This document shows positions 24,701-37,090 of a stretch of DNA of 64,000 bases, one piece after another. Source of the stretch: Pseudorasbora parva (lineage: Eukaryota > Chordata > Actinopteri > Cypriniformes > Gobionidae). The first letter of the stretch is position 1, and each line of letters begins with the position of its first letter. The position numbers and the translations under genes were made by a program. The notes below the pieces were generated by a model. The model was not told the origin of the DNA and ran no database searches. It saw nothing but the letters and a program-made list of their open reading frames with translations. Where the stretch lies: NCBI RefSeq assembly GCF_024679245.1, contig NC_090178.1, forward strand, positions 25,573,203-25,637,202, given 5' to 3'.

Positions 24701-25990
24701 TTACGCACGCATCCATTAGGAAACAGAAATTTGGCATTTCCAGCACAACATTTTTCACTGACCAAAAGAAATTCCCATGCGTTGTTTTTATAAAATGCCA
24801 CAGACTAACAAATACAGCTTAGCTCAGTCAGCAGCGTTTATCTTAGTCAAGTTTTCCTCAGCATAACGATAGAAATTAATTTTCTGGGGTGTAGTTACAG
24901 CTTTCCATGCCACAAAAGCCTTGTCCTGAAAAATGTTGAAATCAATATCTCGAATTGCTGCACCTGCAGAACAACCTTGTTCTGTCCTCGCAAACACAAC
25001 TGAAACGTATTCTGCCTTATCTCACTCACAAACTTTTGTGCACTACAGTGAATAATACATTCCTGGCGTGAGGTTGTTTAATGTGCGCGGAAAGCCAGCA
25101 TCTCACAGGAAACAAACTAAGCCCCTAACCACATGTGGCCCCACACCTGGCGCCTTTGGAGAGATAGAATGAGCCACGCAAAATGTTGGCACCAAAAAGG
25201 AAGCTTAAGGTCAGGAGTCCTGTTTGTTTTTTCGTGTGCGCGTGTTTCCTCCACTACACTTTGGAATAACATCCATTAACAAAGGGTTTGGATCCTGCTT
25301 CCGAACACTTTTAGGGAAGCGAGGGAGGGAACGAGACCTAAAGGAGACCAAGACGACCGATTCAAGAGCGTCATATAGAGCAACACACAGGAAATGGTCA
25401 AAGAAAGATTGAGATTAAGGAGTAAATGGGGGGTACCAGATGCCCAGAGTGGGATCCCAAGTAGGTGTTTGTCTGAAGAGCCTTAATTGTCAGGTTAGAC
25501 ACAACATGGCTGAGCAAGCACACACATGGTCTGGAAGGGTTGAACACATCAGAGTGTTGTGAGCTTGAGGAGCTTAGCGCCTGTTAGGCTAGCGCTGAGG
25601 CTAACATGGGGTCTGGGGATGAGCCACATGCTGGAGCTTAGGTGGGTTTATAACAGGAGGGGGCAAAAGGGAAGGACATGTTTGTGGCGGAGAGCCAAAG
25701 GTTTTTTCGTGAGGCGTTTTGAATGTGTTTTTTGGATTTGTAACGGTTATGGAGGCTGTGCACGGCTGCCTTCATCTGGCTGGCAGCCCCTAAAGTCTTC
25801 CTGCTTTTCTCTGCATAACTACTTCGTATTTAGTGTTTACTAATCCAAAAAGACAAAATGCACCATGAATAATTTGGCTTATGATTTTCTTTCTTTATTT
25901 AACATGTTTGTTTACCAAGCTTTTACAAACTTCAGTTTTCAATGTTGAATCACATTATGGAAAATTATTTAAAAATCACTGTTCTAGGAA
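21783..25990. other. Non-coding interval
   Basis: Contains a TAATA array (21970-22012), a short CA array (23558-23583), and at 23060-23185 a lone right-end-like match to the common 'gaactatccct' inverted-end family. 25080-25800 is less AT-rich and unique-looking. No exon found on either strand. Confidence 0.45.
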
Positions 25991-26129
25991 TTTGTGATGT
26001 TACATAGTGTAATTGTGCCTCATGAACTTGCCAGTTTCTGTTTCAGATTCAGTTTCTTTGTTGGATTCGTTCTCGTTTTGACAATGTGACAAGCATGCAT
26101 CTTCAAATAATTTAAAAATGTACATTATA

Positions 26130-26997
26130 TATATTGGGTTGAGATCTGGTGACTGTGGGGGCCATTTTAGAACAGTCAACTCATTGTCATGTTCAAGAAA
26201 CCAATTTGAAATTATTCGAGCTTTGTGACATGGTGCATTATCCTGCTGGAAGTAGCCATCAGAGGATAGGTACATGGTGGTCATAAAGGGATGAACATGT
26301 TCAGAAACGATGCTCAGGTAGGCCATGGCATTTAAACGATGCCCAATTGGCAACAAGGGGCCTAAAGTGTGCCAAGAAAACACCCCCCACACAATTACAC
26401 CACCAGCACCAGCCTGCAAAGTGATAACAAGGCATGATGGATCCATGCTCTCATTCTATTTATGCCAAATTCTGACTCTACTCAACATCTGAATGTCTCA
26501 ACAGAAATCTAGACTCATCAGACCAGGCAACCTCAAGGTTATGCATGTTGTGGCTTCACAAATGCTTTGCTGCATACCTCGGTTGTAACGACTGAAATAA
26601 CCACTCAAAGTTGCTCTTCTATCAGCTTGAATCTGTCTGCCCATTCTCCTCTGACCTCTAGCATTAACAGGGCATTTTCGCCCACAAGACTGCCGCATAC
26701 TGATTTTCTTTTTCTTTTTCATGTCATTCTTTGTAAATCCTAGAGATGTTGTGCTTGAAAATCCCAGTAACTGAGCAGATTGTGAAATACTCAGACCGGC
26801 CCGTCTGGCACCAACAACCATGCCACGCTCAAAATGGCTTAAATCACCTTTCTTTCCCATTCTGACATTCAGTTTGGAGTTCAAGAGATTGTCTTGACCA
26901 GGACCACATCCCTACATGCATTGAAGCAACTGCCATGTGATTGGTTTATCAATGAGAAATTGAACAGGAGTTCCTAATAATCCTTTAGGTGAGTGTA
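26130..26997 (-). mobile_element. Tc1-like transposon fossil (minus strand)
   Basis: The end GGTGAGTGTA and CCTAATAATCCTTTAGG near 26973-26997 is a known Tc1-family inverted terminus. On the minus strand the reading continues MGKKGDLSHFERGMVVGARR and LSISQSAQLLG (helix-turn-helix), CGRKC..ARGQRRMGRQIQADRRATL, then in another frame WSDESRFLLRHSD with the first catalytic aspartate, then DNAPCHKARIISNWFLEHDN with the second aspartate and [11 protein letters not shown] just before the catalytic glutamate. The order is intact but there are several frameshifts, stops and an internal deletion. It ends abruptly at 26130, losing the glutamate, C-terminus and other inverted end. Confidence 0.9.
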
Positions 26998-27004
26998 TAT
27001 ATAC

Positions 27005-27420
27005 ACACTGCTGTCGAAAAGGTTGGGGTTACTATTAATTTCTTTAAAATAATCTTACTTTTATTCAGTAAAATTGGCAGTAAATTCATTTGTTACAAAA
27101 ACATTTAAAATAAATTATGTTAAGAATATTCATAAAAAAGTATCATAATTTCCACAAAATATTAAGCAGCACCACTGTTTTCAACATTGATATTAAGAAA
27201 TGTTTCTTGATCATCAAATCAGCATATGAGAATGATTTTTGAAGGATCATGTGACATTGAAGACAGACGTAATGACTGCTGAAAATTCATCTTTACCATC
27301 ACAGAATTAAATTATATTTTAAAATGTATTAAAATAGAAAATGGTTATTTTAAACTGTGGTAAAATTTCACAATATCACTTTTTACTTTATTTTTAATAA
27401 AAGTAAATGCAGCTGCATAA
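27005..27420 (-). mobile_element. Copy of the dispersed 'GATCATGTGACACTGAAG' element
   Basis: Ordered matches: cgaaaaggttggggtta, tatcataatttccacaaaata, catatgagaatgatttttgaaggatcatgtgaca, catcacagaattaaatta. It directly abuts the Tc1 end at 26997, so the Tc1 may have inserted beside or into it. Confidence 0.65.
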
Positions 27421-28741
27421 CAGATTTGTCAAAAACATTAATTCCCAAAGTGGTAGTGTATAAGTGTGTGTGATCATTCATAACATTTAAATTGTTATGC
27501 ACATGAGAGCATCTGTGGTTATGCTGGTTTAAAACCTTGTGGTGTTCAACTGGTTTTGCTTCAGGACCAGGATTTTTATTGGACATCATTTGGCAACCCA
27601 CCACAGCACCAAAATTGTTCATTATACAAAATTGAATTTCAATGGTTACATGCTTTCGGCAGACAATAATTCACTGCACAAAACTCATTGTGGTTGTCAC
27701 AAACCATGTACCACACACTCATGAAATCTGGATCATATTTTATTTATTGCGTAGCTTTGTTCAAGCCTTTGGAGAGTAAGTGCATGGCACGCAGCCTGCC
27801 CATGTTGGCATCGCCATCATTTGAGTAGCTTAGCTTCCACAGTTACACTTTTTTTTTTAAACCAGAATTTGATTAGGCGCATGGCCTTTGACATCATCAA
27901 CAAAGCATTTCTCTTTCTTAAAGGCATATTTATTTGAACTATGGATGAATTGTCGCTAGTTGCTTATTTGCATTTACCAAAAACACTGTGCATCAACAGA
28001 CCTGCGAGATGAGAAGCTCTGGTGGAAGGTGTGGCTGTATAACCCTTCAGTGTTGTAGCCTTCTACAGTTGTGTGATTTTTCTTTTCTTTCTTTTTTTGA
28101 GTTCTTGACTGTTGGTTTTGAAGTCCTGTTTCAAACAGGCTGTAACAGGGATGCTTCTGCAGCATGGCTGTCAAACTCCAGAGACTAACGTGACCTGATG
28201 AGAGGGAGCGAAGGAGAGCGAGATTGGCAGAGAGAAAGCGAGAGATAGAACATGCGAGGTAGAGGGTTAATGGTGAATATGAGGACGACTTTGATACAGG
28301 TCATATGCACGTCACATGATATATTCCTGAGTGGAAACGGGGGTGGCAGCCGAGGAAAAATGGAGTGATGAAAGAGCGCCGTCTAAAATGATCAGGAAAA
28401 AGATATTCTTATTTTTAAATAAAATATTTGTATTGAAATCACCTCAAATGGAGGATGGACCATTGACTGAGCACGCAGTGTAGCATTGGATCCCCTTTGT
28501 GGAATGAGTACTCTCTCTTTTTCTTTTGTTCTCTCACTCATTCTCTTTCTCACCCCTCAAGCCCCCTCGACTCCTCTTGGATGCCTCGTCTGTTGCCAAG
28601 GTCTCTAACTACTTTTTTGTTTTTTTCTTTCCATTACTCCACATCCCTTGTTCCCATGCTGGTGTCTTCCTTAAAAGAGTTCGGCTTGGCCAAGCGTGCC
28701 AGACCACCTTGAGTCCTCACCCCTCAACCAAATCCTCTTTC

Positions 28742-28742
<1 letters not shown>
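27421..28742. other. Non-coding interval
   Basis: No gene found. 28200-28260 is GA-rich, 28500-28640 CT-rich. Confidence 0.45.

Positions 28743-28831
<89 letters not shown>
28743..28831. repeat. (CA)n microsatellite, about 44 units
   Basis: A pure CA array; the 222-codon open frame through it is a translation of the repeat plus flanks. Confidence 0.98.
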
Positions 28832-28833
<2 letters not shown>

Positions 28834-29845
28834 TGTCTTCTCAAAACTTTCCAAGTCCTAGTCCTTATGTATTTTTGCCATTCTCTTATCAAAGCTCCTC
28901 AGATAACCCAACTGCTGGCCGCCCCAGGGCAGCTCCACATAAATATTCCCTTTTCCTCATTGGTCGGTTTTAGAGTTCTTACAAAGTTCCTTTACTGCCG
29001 AGTCCATCAGGATCCCCAACACTCGCCAATACGCTCACCTACTCCGACCCCTCGCACCTCCCTTTCCTTTCCCAGCATGTTTTTCTGTTTTTCTGTGGAT
29101 AGTCTAGCATTGTTGATCAATTATCGGGTCCATTTAGCAATTATGTTACGCCGTACAGTAAGACCAAAGCGGGATTGCGTAGCTCATTTGGTATGCGCGC
29201 CTTGTCGAGGCTGCTCTGTATTCCTCCGCCGTGGTTGTGAAATTGTTCGTGCTTTAATTATTCTCTTTTATAAAGGGATCAAAGGTGCTGCTGGCAGGGT
29301 CGGCCTCTATTTTCATTCATGTTCGCGCTCGGGCGTGTACTCCCACACAGCCTTTTTTTTTTAAGTTTTACTATGAATATGTTCTATTATTAAAACCATG
29401 AAGCGTCTGCTGTAATGGCATAATGACTCCGGTTTGGCTCCAGCACTGCAGGATTTAATCAGACAAAATGTATGTTGTAGACATTATATGGATCTTATAG
29501 GATAATTTACTGTATGTGTGTGTGTGCTTAATCACTTAATGATTTAATAATTTAAGATCTCATGCCTCTTTAGTATTTGCTCATGCATAGCAGGTCTATG
29601 TAAAAAAAAAAAAGATATTTTATTTATTAAAGAGACAGTTCGCCCAGAAATAAAAATTGCCAGCATTTACTCACCCTTATGTCGTTCTAAACCTGGATGA
29701 CTTCTGCGGAGCATAAAATCTTTCACTTTAATTGAATGAATCGCCATTTACTGCATATTAATTTCAAATATCAATATTCAATATTTTGGAAAGCTCCAAA
29801 ATGAAGATATTTTAAACACAATACACAATTGTTGTAGATGACACA
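28832..29845. other. Non-coding interval, with a repeat-end-like segment
   Basis: 29120-29345 is unique-looking with many CpGs and no open exon. 29636-29710 matches the common inverted-end family (gttcgcccagaaataaaaat ... ctcacccttatgtcgttcta); its other end was not located. Confidence 0.4.
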
Positions 29846-31414
29846 TTAAAGCGTTAGTTCAGGCGAAAAGGAAAATTATCCCATATTTTACTCACCTCAA
29901 GCCATTCTAAGTGTATGGCATTCTTCTTTCAACCAAATACAGTCAGAGCTATAATAAAAAATACCCTTGCTCTTCCAAGTATTATAATGGGTGTGAATAG
30001 TACCTGAGATTTTAAAACCCAAAAAAGCACATTGAGTCTAGTTCTGGCGTAAGAGTGACCTCTGACTTGATGCATGACGTATTAAACGTGGAAGTGCTAG
30101 GATAGAGCAAAATCAAACATCTGTCACAAATTAGAAGTCTAAAATTTTTAAAGTGAAATGTCTGAGGAGCTTTGAGTTTGTTGCCCAGCCCTATTTGTTT
30201 GAACCGTGAGCGGTGTCAACTCTCACCTAACTATCATGCGTTAGGTCAGAGGTCACTCTTCCACTGGAGCTCGACTTGTGTACGGCCGTTACTGGAAGCC
30301 AGTGATTATGGTTTATAACATTATAAATATGGATTTTCTTTTGTAAAAAAGCATTGCTGGACTTTATTAACCCCCTGAAATCATATGGATTACTATTATG
30401 ATGGATGGATGCGCTTTTTTTCATCTTTCACTATTCACTCTCATTATAAAGCTTGGAAGATCCAGAATAGTCTTTTTTATATAAGACTGATTGTGTTTGG
30501 CTGAAAGAAGAAAGTTATATACACCAGAGGCCTATTGCATGAAGCTAGCTGAGTTTTAGAGTAGGTTTAAAGTTGACAAATCCAGATAAATCCAACCTGG
30601 TTTAGATCAGGTTCAATGGTCTCTCAAAGCTTGGTATCAATGTCCTCTGTCAACTCGGGTTTAATCAAGAGTTTGCGATTTAAGGCTGAAACGCTTGTAA
30701 GTGTGACATGCGCGACAAAAGGCCAATCACAGTGTCCGTTTATTCACTACTCGCAAGAGATGCCGCAATTAACTTCTCTTCTGAAGAAAATATCAAGAAA
30801 TGAAATGTTTATTTCATAATGTATTTAATAAACACTGCTGCTGCAGCGAGAGTTTGAGAAGGCAGCTGAAAGAATATCAGACTATATCAATGCATGATGT
30901 GAATAAGGAAATATGCCTAATTAAGAGCTAAAATAAATTCACAAAGAGCTCAAGTGAATATATGTTGTTTAAAAGAATTATGAATGTAGGCTATGTATGA
31001 TATTTATTTTAATATTTGGGTACTTGTCAATTAATATAATAATTATATGAATGTAATTTAGATGGGGGGAAATATCACACAGTGTAGCTTTAATTTGGAA
31101 CACAAGATACAGGGGGTGTGGCTTTATTGTATCTTTACTTGCAGCTGATTGGTCCAGTTTGGGATTGCGATCTCTAACCCAGAATAAAACCTGCTCCAGA
31201 ACACGGTTAGCCGTGTAGTGTAAGTTACTATGGTGATGAACACTGCTAACAACCAATCCACCTTATTGAGCCTGAATAAACAGAGTTTGCTCAAACTAAT
31301 CTCGAACTTACCTGGGTAGCAACTGAAACCAGCTTTGTGCAACAGGCCACTGGGGTAGCTTGAGAAGGAGTACATTTTGTGAGAATTACCATTTTTGGGT
31401 AAACTAACCCTTTT
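29846..31414. mobile_element. Candidate inverted-end element with a nested element inside
   Basis: TTAA-AGCGTTAGTTCAGGCG at 29846 and GGGTAAACTAACCCTTTT at 31397-31414 are inverse of each other and of the family seen at 5.07-6.42 kb. The 30523-31352 element lies within. Ends are diverged, so pairing of these two termini is an inference. Confidence 0.4.
30523..31352. mobile_element. DNA element with CCAGAGGCCTATTGCA ends
   Basis: Left CCAGAGGCCTATTGCATGAA; right TTTGTGCAACAGGCCACTGG is its near inverse, and complementarity continues (agctgagtttta / tgaaaccagct). About 830 bp, no transposase; wording typical of a common cyprinid hAT-like family. Confidence 0.65.
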
Positions 31415-31422
31415 GGATGGAT

Positions 31423-31459
<37 letters not shown>

Positions 31460-32834
31460 TTCATTGTGCATGACCCCATCATTGACTATTTTGTAGTTTG
31501 TTAGTCTGTCTGATGTAGACTCGGACCTGTTTGCACAGAATACATTCTTTTTATTCTACCTTTTTCATTTCTCCATTTCTCATTTTTTGTATGTTGTTGG
31601 TCTATTTTAATTGTAATTAATCACATATAACTAACACATTGAATCGAGAACCCCAGTGCATAAATCTGTGAAGTATCTGTTCTTCTTCAGTAAACTGAGA
31701 ATTATTCTTCATTATTATTGAATTAATGCATCAATATAAGTGTGTCAGGCCCAAGTCCACGGCAGATGTCCATTCGCGGGGAAGCGTTCGCATCATCAGC
31801 ATTCTGAATATGACTATGATTACCACATCATTTATAGACCCTCGCACTTGTTCTCTCTTACTCAGGGCATTTTCATTTTTCAGACTATCTGACAGGGCCT
31901 GATACTTTAACCTCTCTCTGCTGATTGCTTTGTCTTCTGTCCCTTATATCTCTTTTTTTCCATCACCTTTTCACTCTCAGTAACCCTCCGTAAAGTAAAA
32001 TGTAAATGTACAAGTCGATTGGCCAGCTTTTAGTAATGTGTGTAGGAAAATGGAATCATTGTACTAACTGCTTGACTTTAGTTGTTTAGTTGTTTACTTG
32101 CGTACATGAATTTGTGAAATACGTGGGTGTGTTAATTGAGATGTGTTATGCAGCTCGGGGCTGTTGAACACAGCGCAAAATTGATCACAAGGCCTTGTCT
32201 GAGCTACGTTTGACTGACTCCTGATCGATTCGGCCTGTCATGGAGATTGATCACCAATACTCAGTCACGGTTATTGATCAGCTCGCTGGTTGTGTCATCG
32301 CTCCAGTCGCTGCATGTGTGGAGGAGGAGAGGGAGGCAGTAAACACATTTCCTTCACCTCTTTATTGCACTTTCATCTCCGCCACACTAAAAGAGACACG
32401 TGCTGAGACTGGAACCGCGGCTACACATAATTATTGGTGTCTGCGAATTATTATTATAGCGGTTTGACTATTATAACTAGTACAGTATAATGCTGTCTGA
32501 CACTGTCAGAGTTCAGCTGGAGTACTCACATTTTCAAAATGCTGTAATTACATAATTGCTATCCTTGTTCTCCAGAAGGTTTGACCATCTAAAGGTTCAA
32601 TTCTGCATACAAACTGTGGTTTTATGCATTACTCCTCGATTTGAAAAATTGAGTTAAATTGATTTCGTCCTTTGCTTTGTGTGGTTAAACCAACACGTCA
32701 GTCTCACGGCAATTCATAACTATTTACATTTTGGTGGCTAATTCATATGAATGGGTGCAATCTCATTCATATGTTTTCATTTGTTCTGCTTACGCCTAAG
32801 TTATGGGTATGTTTAAGGGGTGAGATTAAGGAGT
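31353..32834. other. Non-coding interval
   Basis: TTTA array at 31422-31456. 32150-32480 is unique-looking with several ATTGATCA words and could be conserved non-coding DNA. No gene. Confidence 0.4.
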
Positions 32835-33162
32835 AGAGCCCCGACCGATTTGTCGGTCTGTTGATTTTATCAGCCGATCTGAGCCTGTCACAGATATATC
32901 AGCATTAGTGTGTATATGCAGCGGATATGCCACCGATAAAAACTCGCGCCCACGTGTCTCACAGCACGCGAATATTCACACAGAATTATGTCAAAATGCT
33001 GCTCTTGTCGAATATCATCATAAACAGTCGGTTATGTCTTAAGTGAACATGAAATTTGCCTGTCACCGCCAGCGTTTTTGGTCAAGTTTCATGGCCCACG
33101 GAATATCTCTGAACATGCAGACCCTCTGCTTTTATTTTAGCGACATGCATTCTTTTTTTTTA
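32835..33162. mobile_element. Partial DNA element, AGAGCCCCGACCGAT end
   Basis: AGAGCCCCGACCGATTTGTC followed by tatcagccgat and acagatatatcagc is the typical terminus of a widespread fish DNA transposon. The second end was not found. Confidence 0.5.
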
Positions 33163-33403
33163 GTCCATCAACACCCCATCAACACCCCCAATGCTTCACA
33201 GTCCTATAGCTCGTCCTGGGTCGACTCAGAACGATGATTAGAACACGGATGGAGTAGATGGAGTCCATTAACACCCCCAATGCTTCACAGTCCTATAGCT
33301 CGTCCTGGGTCGACTCAGAACGATGATCAGAACACGGATGGAGTAGATGGAGTCCATCAACACCCCCAATGCTTCACAGTCCTATAGCTCGTCCTGGGTC
33401 GAC
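33163..33403. repeat. 89-bp minisatellite, about 2.7 copies
   Basis: The unit starting caacacccccaatgcttcac recurs at exact 89-bp spacing (anchor AATGCTTCAC at 33190, 33279, 33368), with only two or three substitutions between copies, and each copy contains CCTGGGTCGACTC or its start. It has no open frame across units. Confidence 0.97.
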
Positions 33404-34709
33404 ATTTCATTCAATAACTTTAGGCATTTTCGATTTATATGCTGTTAATGTTGATGATCGCATTATTTTACACATGCATCTACTTATGAGATCGCTCGTT
33501 TTTGCTTCTTCTTCTCTTGCATTTTGATCAGGCGATTCTTTACTCCTTTAGGAGATGCAAAATAGTGCCCCCTATCGTTAACCGTGTGTAACGTAGTTCT
33601 TAGTTCAGGGCAGAAAGGAGGCGGGAACCGGCGGACATTTAAATGACTTTAATAAATAAAATAAACAAACTGAAAGTAAAAGCAGCAGCCCCTCATGGAC
33701 AACTGCCGCGTGCACACACAATAAAACCTAAACAAAACAGAACTCAAATTCCAGGCCTGGTCATCTCTCATCCTTCACAGGTGTCGCCCGTCCTTATAGG
33801 CCTCCGAGCTCCCTTGAGAGGATGAGCTCATGAGAGGCGACGCTCCCGATCTCAACCACGGCCCGGTCTCACTCGCTCCTCCGGTGTCTTTCGCTTGTCT
33901 ACCTCGACACACCCCCATTGCCCCCCCCCCCAACACACACACAAAGTCTTGTCAATGTCAGTGAAGTGTTTTTTCATAAAAGGAGAGACAAAAGACAGAA
34001 AATAAATCACTCACTGCTCGACTGACTGACTTTAAGAAGGGTTAGTCTATATTTATTAGGGTGTAGACTATTAGGTGATATCTTTCATTGGATGACTTTT
34101 TCTGTAGCCTACCTGAAAATCTAGTTTAGACCTTATTTTATTTGTGTATTTATGTAGTTGTGATGTGAACTGCCAATGTGATGTGATAATGTTAATATTG
34201 GTCTTATTAATTCTATAAACTATAATACTGATCAGCCAACATTGACACTATATGATAAATTAAAATAAGCTAATAACATCACAGTTTTCTCCAGAATGAC
34301 TGTACAGCCAAATCAAATTTTGTTGCAATATTGTCCTGTTTAACACTGTGAAGCTGCTTTGAAAATATCATCATTGTAGAAGCACTATATAAATAAAGTT
34401 GATTGATTGATTTATTGAATATTGAGAGTGATTTATAGAACTATATCTTTATCATTATAGATATTGACCTTGGTGTGAGGGGGCCTTTACTGTAGTAAAC
34501 GCTGCAAAAACGGTCTCGCTCTTTACAGCGTTGGACACATAATGGTAATTAATATGATTAGCATTTTGGTTTGTCTTGAAGCATATTACAAACACCAAAG
34601 AGACATATAAACAACATTGAAAAACGTAATTTTCTCCACAGCGCACCTTTACATATTTATTTTTAATTGACGCATTTTATGATTTATTATTTTACACTAC
34701 TGCTCTTCT
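33404..34709. other. Non-coding with CpG-rich repeat-like segment
   Basis: 33600-33930 (aggaggcgggaaccgg ... ggcctggtc ... ctcgctcctccgg) resembles a known cyprinid repeat, perhaps an LTR end in antisense. 34326-34405 (ctgtgaagctgctttgaaa ... agcactatataaataaag) is another very common fish repeat word. Confidence 0.4.
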
Positions 34710-34995
34710 TTCTTTTTTTCCATCATTCTGAATTGGAACAGCCATTACTCCAGCTTTCAGTCACATGATCCTTCAGAAATTATTCTAATGTGCTGATTTG
34801 CTGCTCAATAAACATTTATTCTTTTATTCTTAATGTTGAAAACAGCCGCTTCGTTAATTTTTTTAGGAAACTCCTCTGCATCTTTTTTTTATGGACAATT
34901 TATTTGGAATGGAAATCTTTTGTAACATTATAAATGTCATTACAGTCTCTTTTGATCAATTTAATGCATCCTTGCTGAATGAAACTAATTATTTC
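34710..34995 (+). mobile_element. Copy of the dispersed 'GATCATGTGACACTGAAG' element
   Basis: Forward order: cattactccag, cacatgatccttcagaaatt, attctaatgtgctgatttgctgctcaa, cttttgtaacattataaatg, tttgatcaatttaatgcatccttgctgaat. Partial, lacking the left end. Confidence 0.65.
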
Positions 34996-35480
34996 TCTCA
35001 AACAAAAACATCTAACGGACCACAATAGGGCGCTGAAATCAAAGTTCATTATTGGTGTTGATTTTTTCACTTTTATTTTTCATAGCCAGCCAAATTTTAT
35101 TAAAAGCCCTTCTTGCCAGCGGTAAATTCCCCCTAATATCCAATGCCAATCTTTCATGCAATTAAACATGAAAGCTGATCCTCAGATTAGATTCTAAATA
35201 TATTATCCTGTGAAAAACAAGAGGAAAGGTCAAACAAACTCCAGTGTTCATTTATTAAACGGACAGAACACGAGATGACGGCCACTTCAAACGGGCCTGA
35301 TTGATGAAATTACATTAGCTTGACAGCTAATTAGCAACTTGTAGATGTCTCATCACTGGCCAAGCTTGCAGGATTTGTAAATATGACATTTGCTGTCAGA
35401 TCTGGGATGGACTATGACATGATCGTTTGAGGAGATGATCTGGTGTTTTTTTGGCTTGGATATGGAGGTAATGTCTTAAC
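34996..35480. other. Unique-looking segment, candidate conserved non-coding element
   Basis: 35240-35440 is free of repeats and contains GCTAATTAGC (homeodomain-type palindrome), TGATTGATGA and TTGACAGCT. No exon is supported. It lies about 2.3 kb upstream of ephrin exon 2. Confidence 0.3.
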
Positions 35481-36168
35481 TAGGGCATAGACTGCGGGTC
35501 GAGTTTACTCTCTAACTTTCGCAGTTTCTGCCTCAATCTGCTTGGCTCCCTCGCTCTTCCCGTCTGTGGGCTGGAGTCTTTCATTAGCCTTTTTCCGTCG
35601 TCTCTCTGTCCACCCACTTAACTCAGGATAACCCCCCTCCTCACTTTATCTGCCCGTGTGCGTTCCCTTCCTCCCCTCTTTCCTTCTCAGACTTCCTCTG
35701 CCTCCTTCGCTCTGTCGCTTCTTCACAAAAGACTCCCGGTGACAGACCTGGACCGGCCGCCTTGCTCTCACATCCTGTCTTTTCTCCTTCTCCTCCGTGG
35801 CCTCTTCTCATCCCTCGCTCGGTTCATTCTCTGGCACACACGCACGTTCGCAGTGAAGAAAGACCAATTAAAATCCATCTTGTCTTCTCGCTGTCTCCCA
35901 CCAAACTCTCTCTTGGGTCACTAATTAAAATGGAACCCTTTCTTTACCTCCTTCCATGTGTCTGTCTCTCCGCTCTGTAACCCTTCTCTCTCTCTCTCTG
36001 AGCCCTCACCTCACTTCCTGTCTCGCTTCATCTCCGCTGCTCCTTTGCTCTGGTTCTCACCTGTTTTTCCGCAGTCTGGAATTCATCTGCACTTCTTAAG
36101 TACCTGTGAACTTAGCTGCAAACTTTTTGTTTGGTCTGTTCTTTTTTTATTTTGGTATCTGTCTATTT

Positions 36169-36227
<59 letters not shown>

Positions 36228-36431
36228 GCATGTCTGCATGTCTCTTCATTCCTTCTGCCCGCCCGTCTGCCTGTCTTTTTCCTATCTTACCTTCTTTTTT
36301 TTCTCTCTCTGTCTGTCAGTCTTCTGGTCGGTTGCCCATTTTTGTTCTGTCTTCTTTTTTTGTCTCTGTCCTTACTTCTGTCTGTCTGTCCATCCCTCTT
36401 TTTCCTTCCTTCTATCTTTTTCTGCCCGTCT

Positions 36432-36673
36432 CCTTCCTTCCTTCCTTCCTTCCTTCCTTCCTTCCTTCCTTCCTTCCTTCCTTCCTTCCTTCCTTCCTTC
36501 CTTCCTTCCTTCCTTCCTTCCTTCCTTCCTTCCTTCCTTCCTTCCTTCCTTCCTTCCTTCCTTCCTTCCTTCCTTCCTTCCTTCCTTCCTTCCTTCCTTC
36601 CTTCCTTCCTTCCTTCCTTCCTTCCTTCCTTCCTTCCTTCCTTCCTTCCTTCCTTCCTTCCTTCCTTCCTTCC
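36432..36673. repeat. (CTTC)n tetranucleotide array, about 60 units
   Basis: About 242 bp of uninterrupted CTTC, the longest array in the window. Confidence 0.99.
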
Positions 36674-36720
36674 TCCCTCCCTCCCTCCCTCCCTCCCTCC
36701 CTCCCTCCCTCCCTCCCTCC
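36673..36720. repeat. (CTCC)n array, 12 units
   Basis: Directly continues the CTTC array with a one-base unit change. Confidence 0.98.
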
Positions 36721-36846
36721 ATTGTCTCTTTTTCCTTCTTTTCTGTATCTTTCTTTGTCTGTTTTTCTCCTTCCTTCCGTCCGTCCGTCTTTTTCCTTCC
36801 TTTCTTTATCTATATCTCTTTCTGTCTGTTTCTGTCTGTCTTTCTT

Positions 36847-36885
<39 letters not shown>

Positions 36886-37090
36886 GTCTGTCTTTCTTTC
36901 TTTCCGGTTTCTGTCTTTCTTTCTTTCCGGTTTCTGTCTTTCTTTCTTTCCGGTTTCTGTCTTTCTTTTTGTCTCTGTCCTTCCTTCTTTCTTTCTAGTT
37001 CTTTTGTCTGTCTGTCTGCCTGGCTTCTTTCTTTCTTTCCTTCCTTTCTTTATTTCTTTCTCTGTCTGTCCTTCCTTCATTCGTGTCTTG

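Larger units (their letters stand above)
35480..37090. repeat. 1.5-kb pyrimidine-rich region
   Basis: The + strand is overwhelmingly C and T, with TCTG arrays at 36168-36228 and 36836-36885 and the CTTC/CTCC array between. Three + frames and the minus strand stay open for 250-346 codons only because stop codons need purines or are excluded by the repeat. Not coding. Confidence 0.95.

Noticed and set aside
29168..29230. tRNA-like A-box (gcgtagctcatttggta)
   Set aside because: No matching acceptor stem, anticodon arm or B-box follows at the right distance, so neither a tRNA nor a tRNA-derived SINE is supported.
28696..29364. 222-codon + strand open frame
   Set aside because: Its first part is the CA repeat read as Thr-His; the rest has no recognisable domain or splice support.
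33163..33403. CRISPR-like spaced repeat
   Set aside because: The units are 89-bp head-to-tail copies with no unique spacers, and the DNA is eukaryotic.
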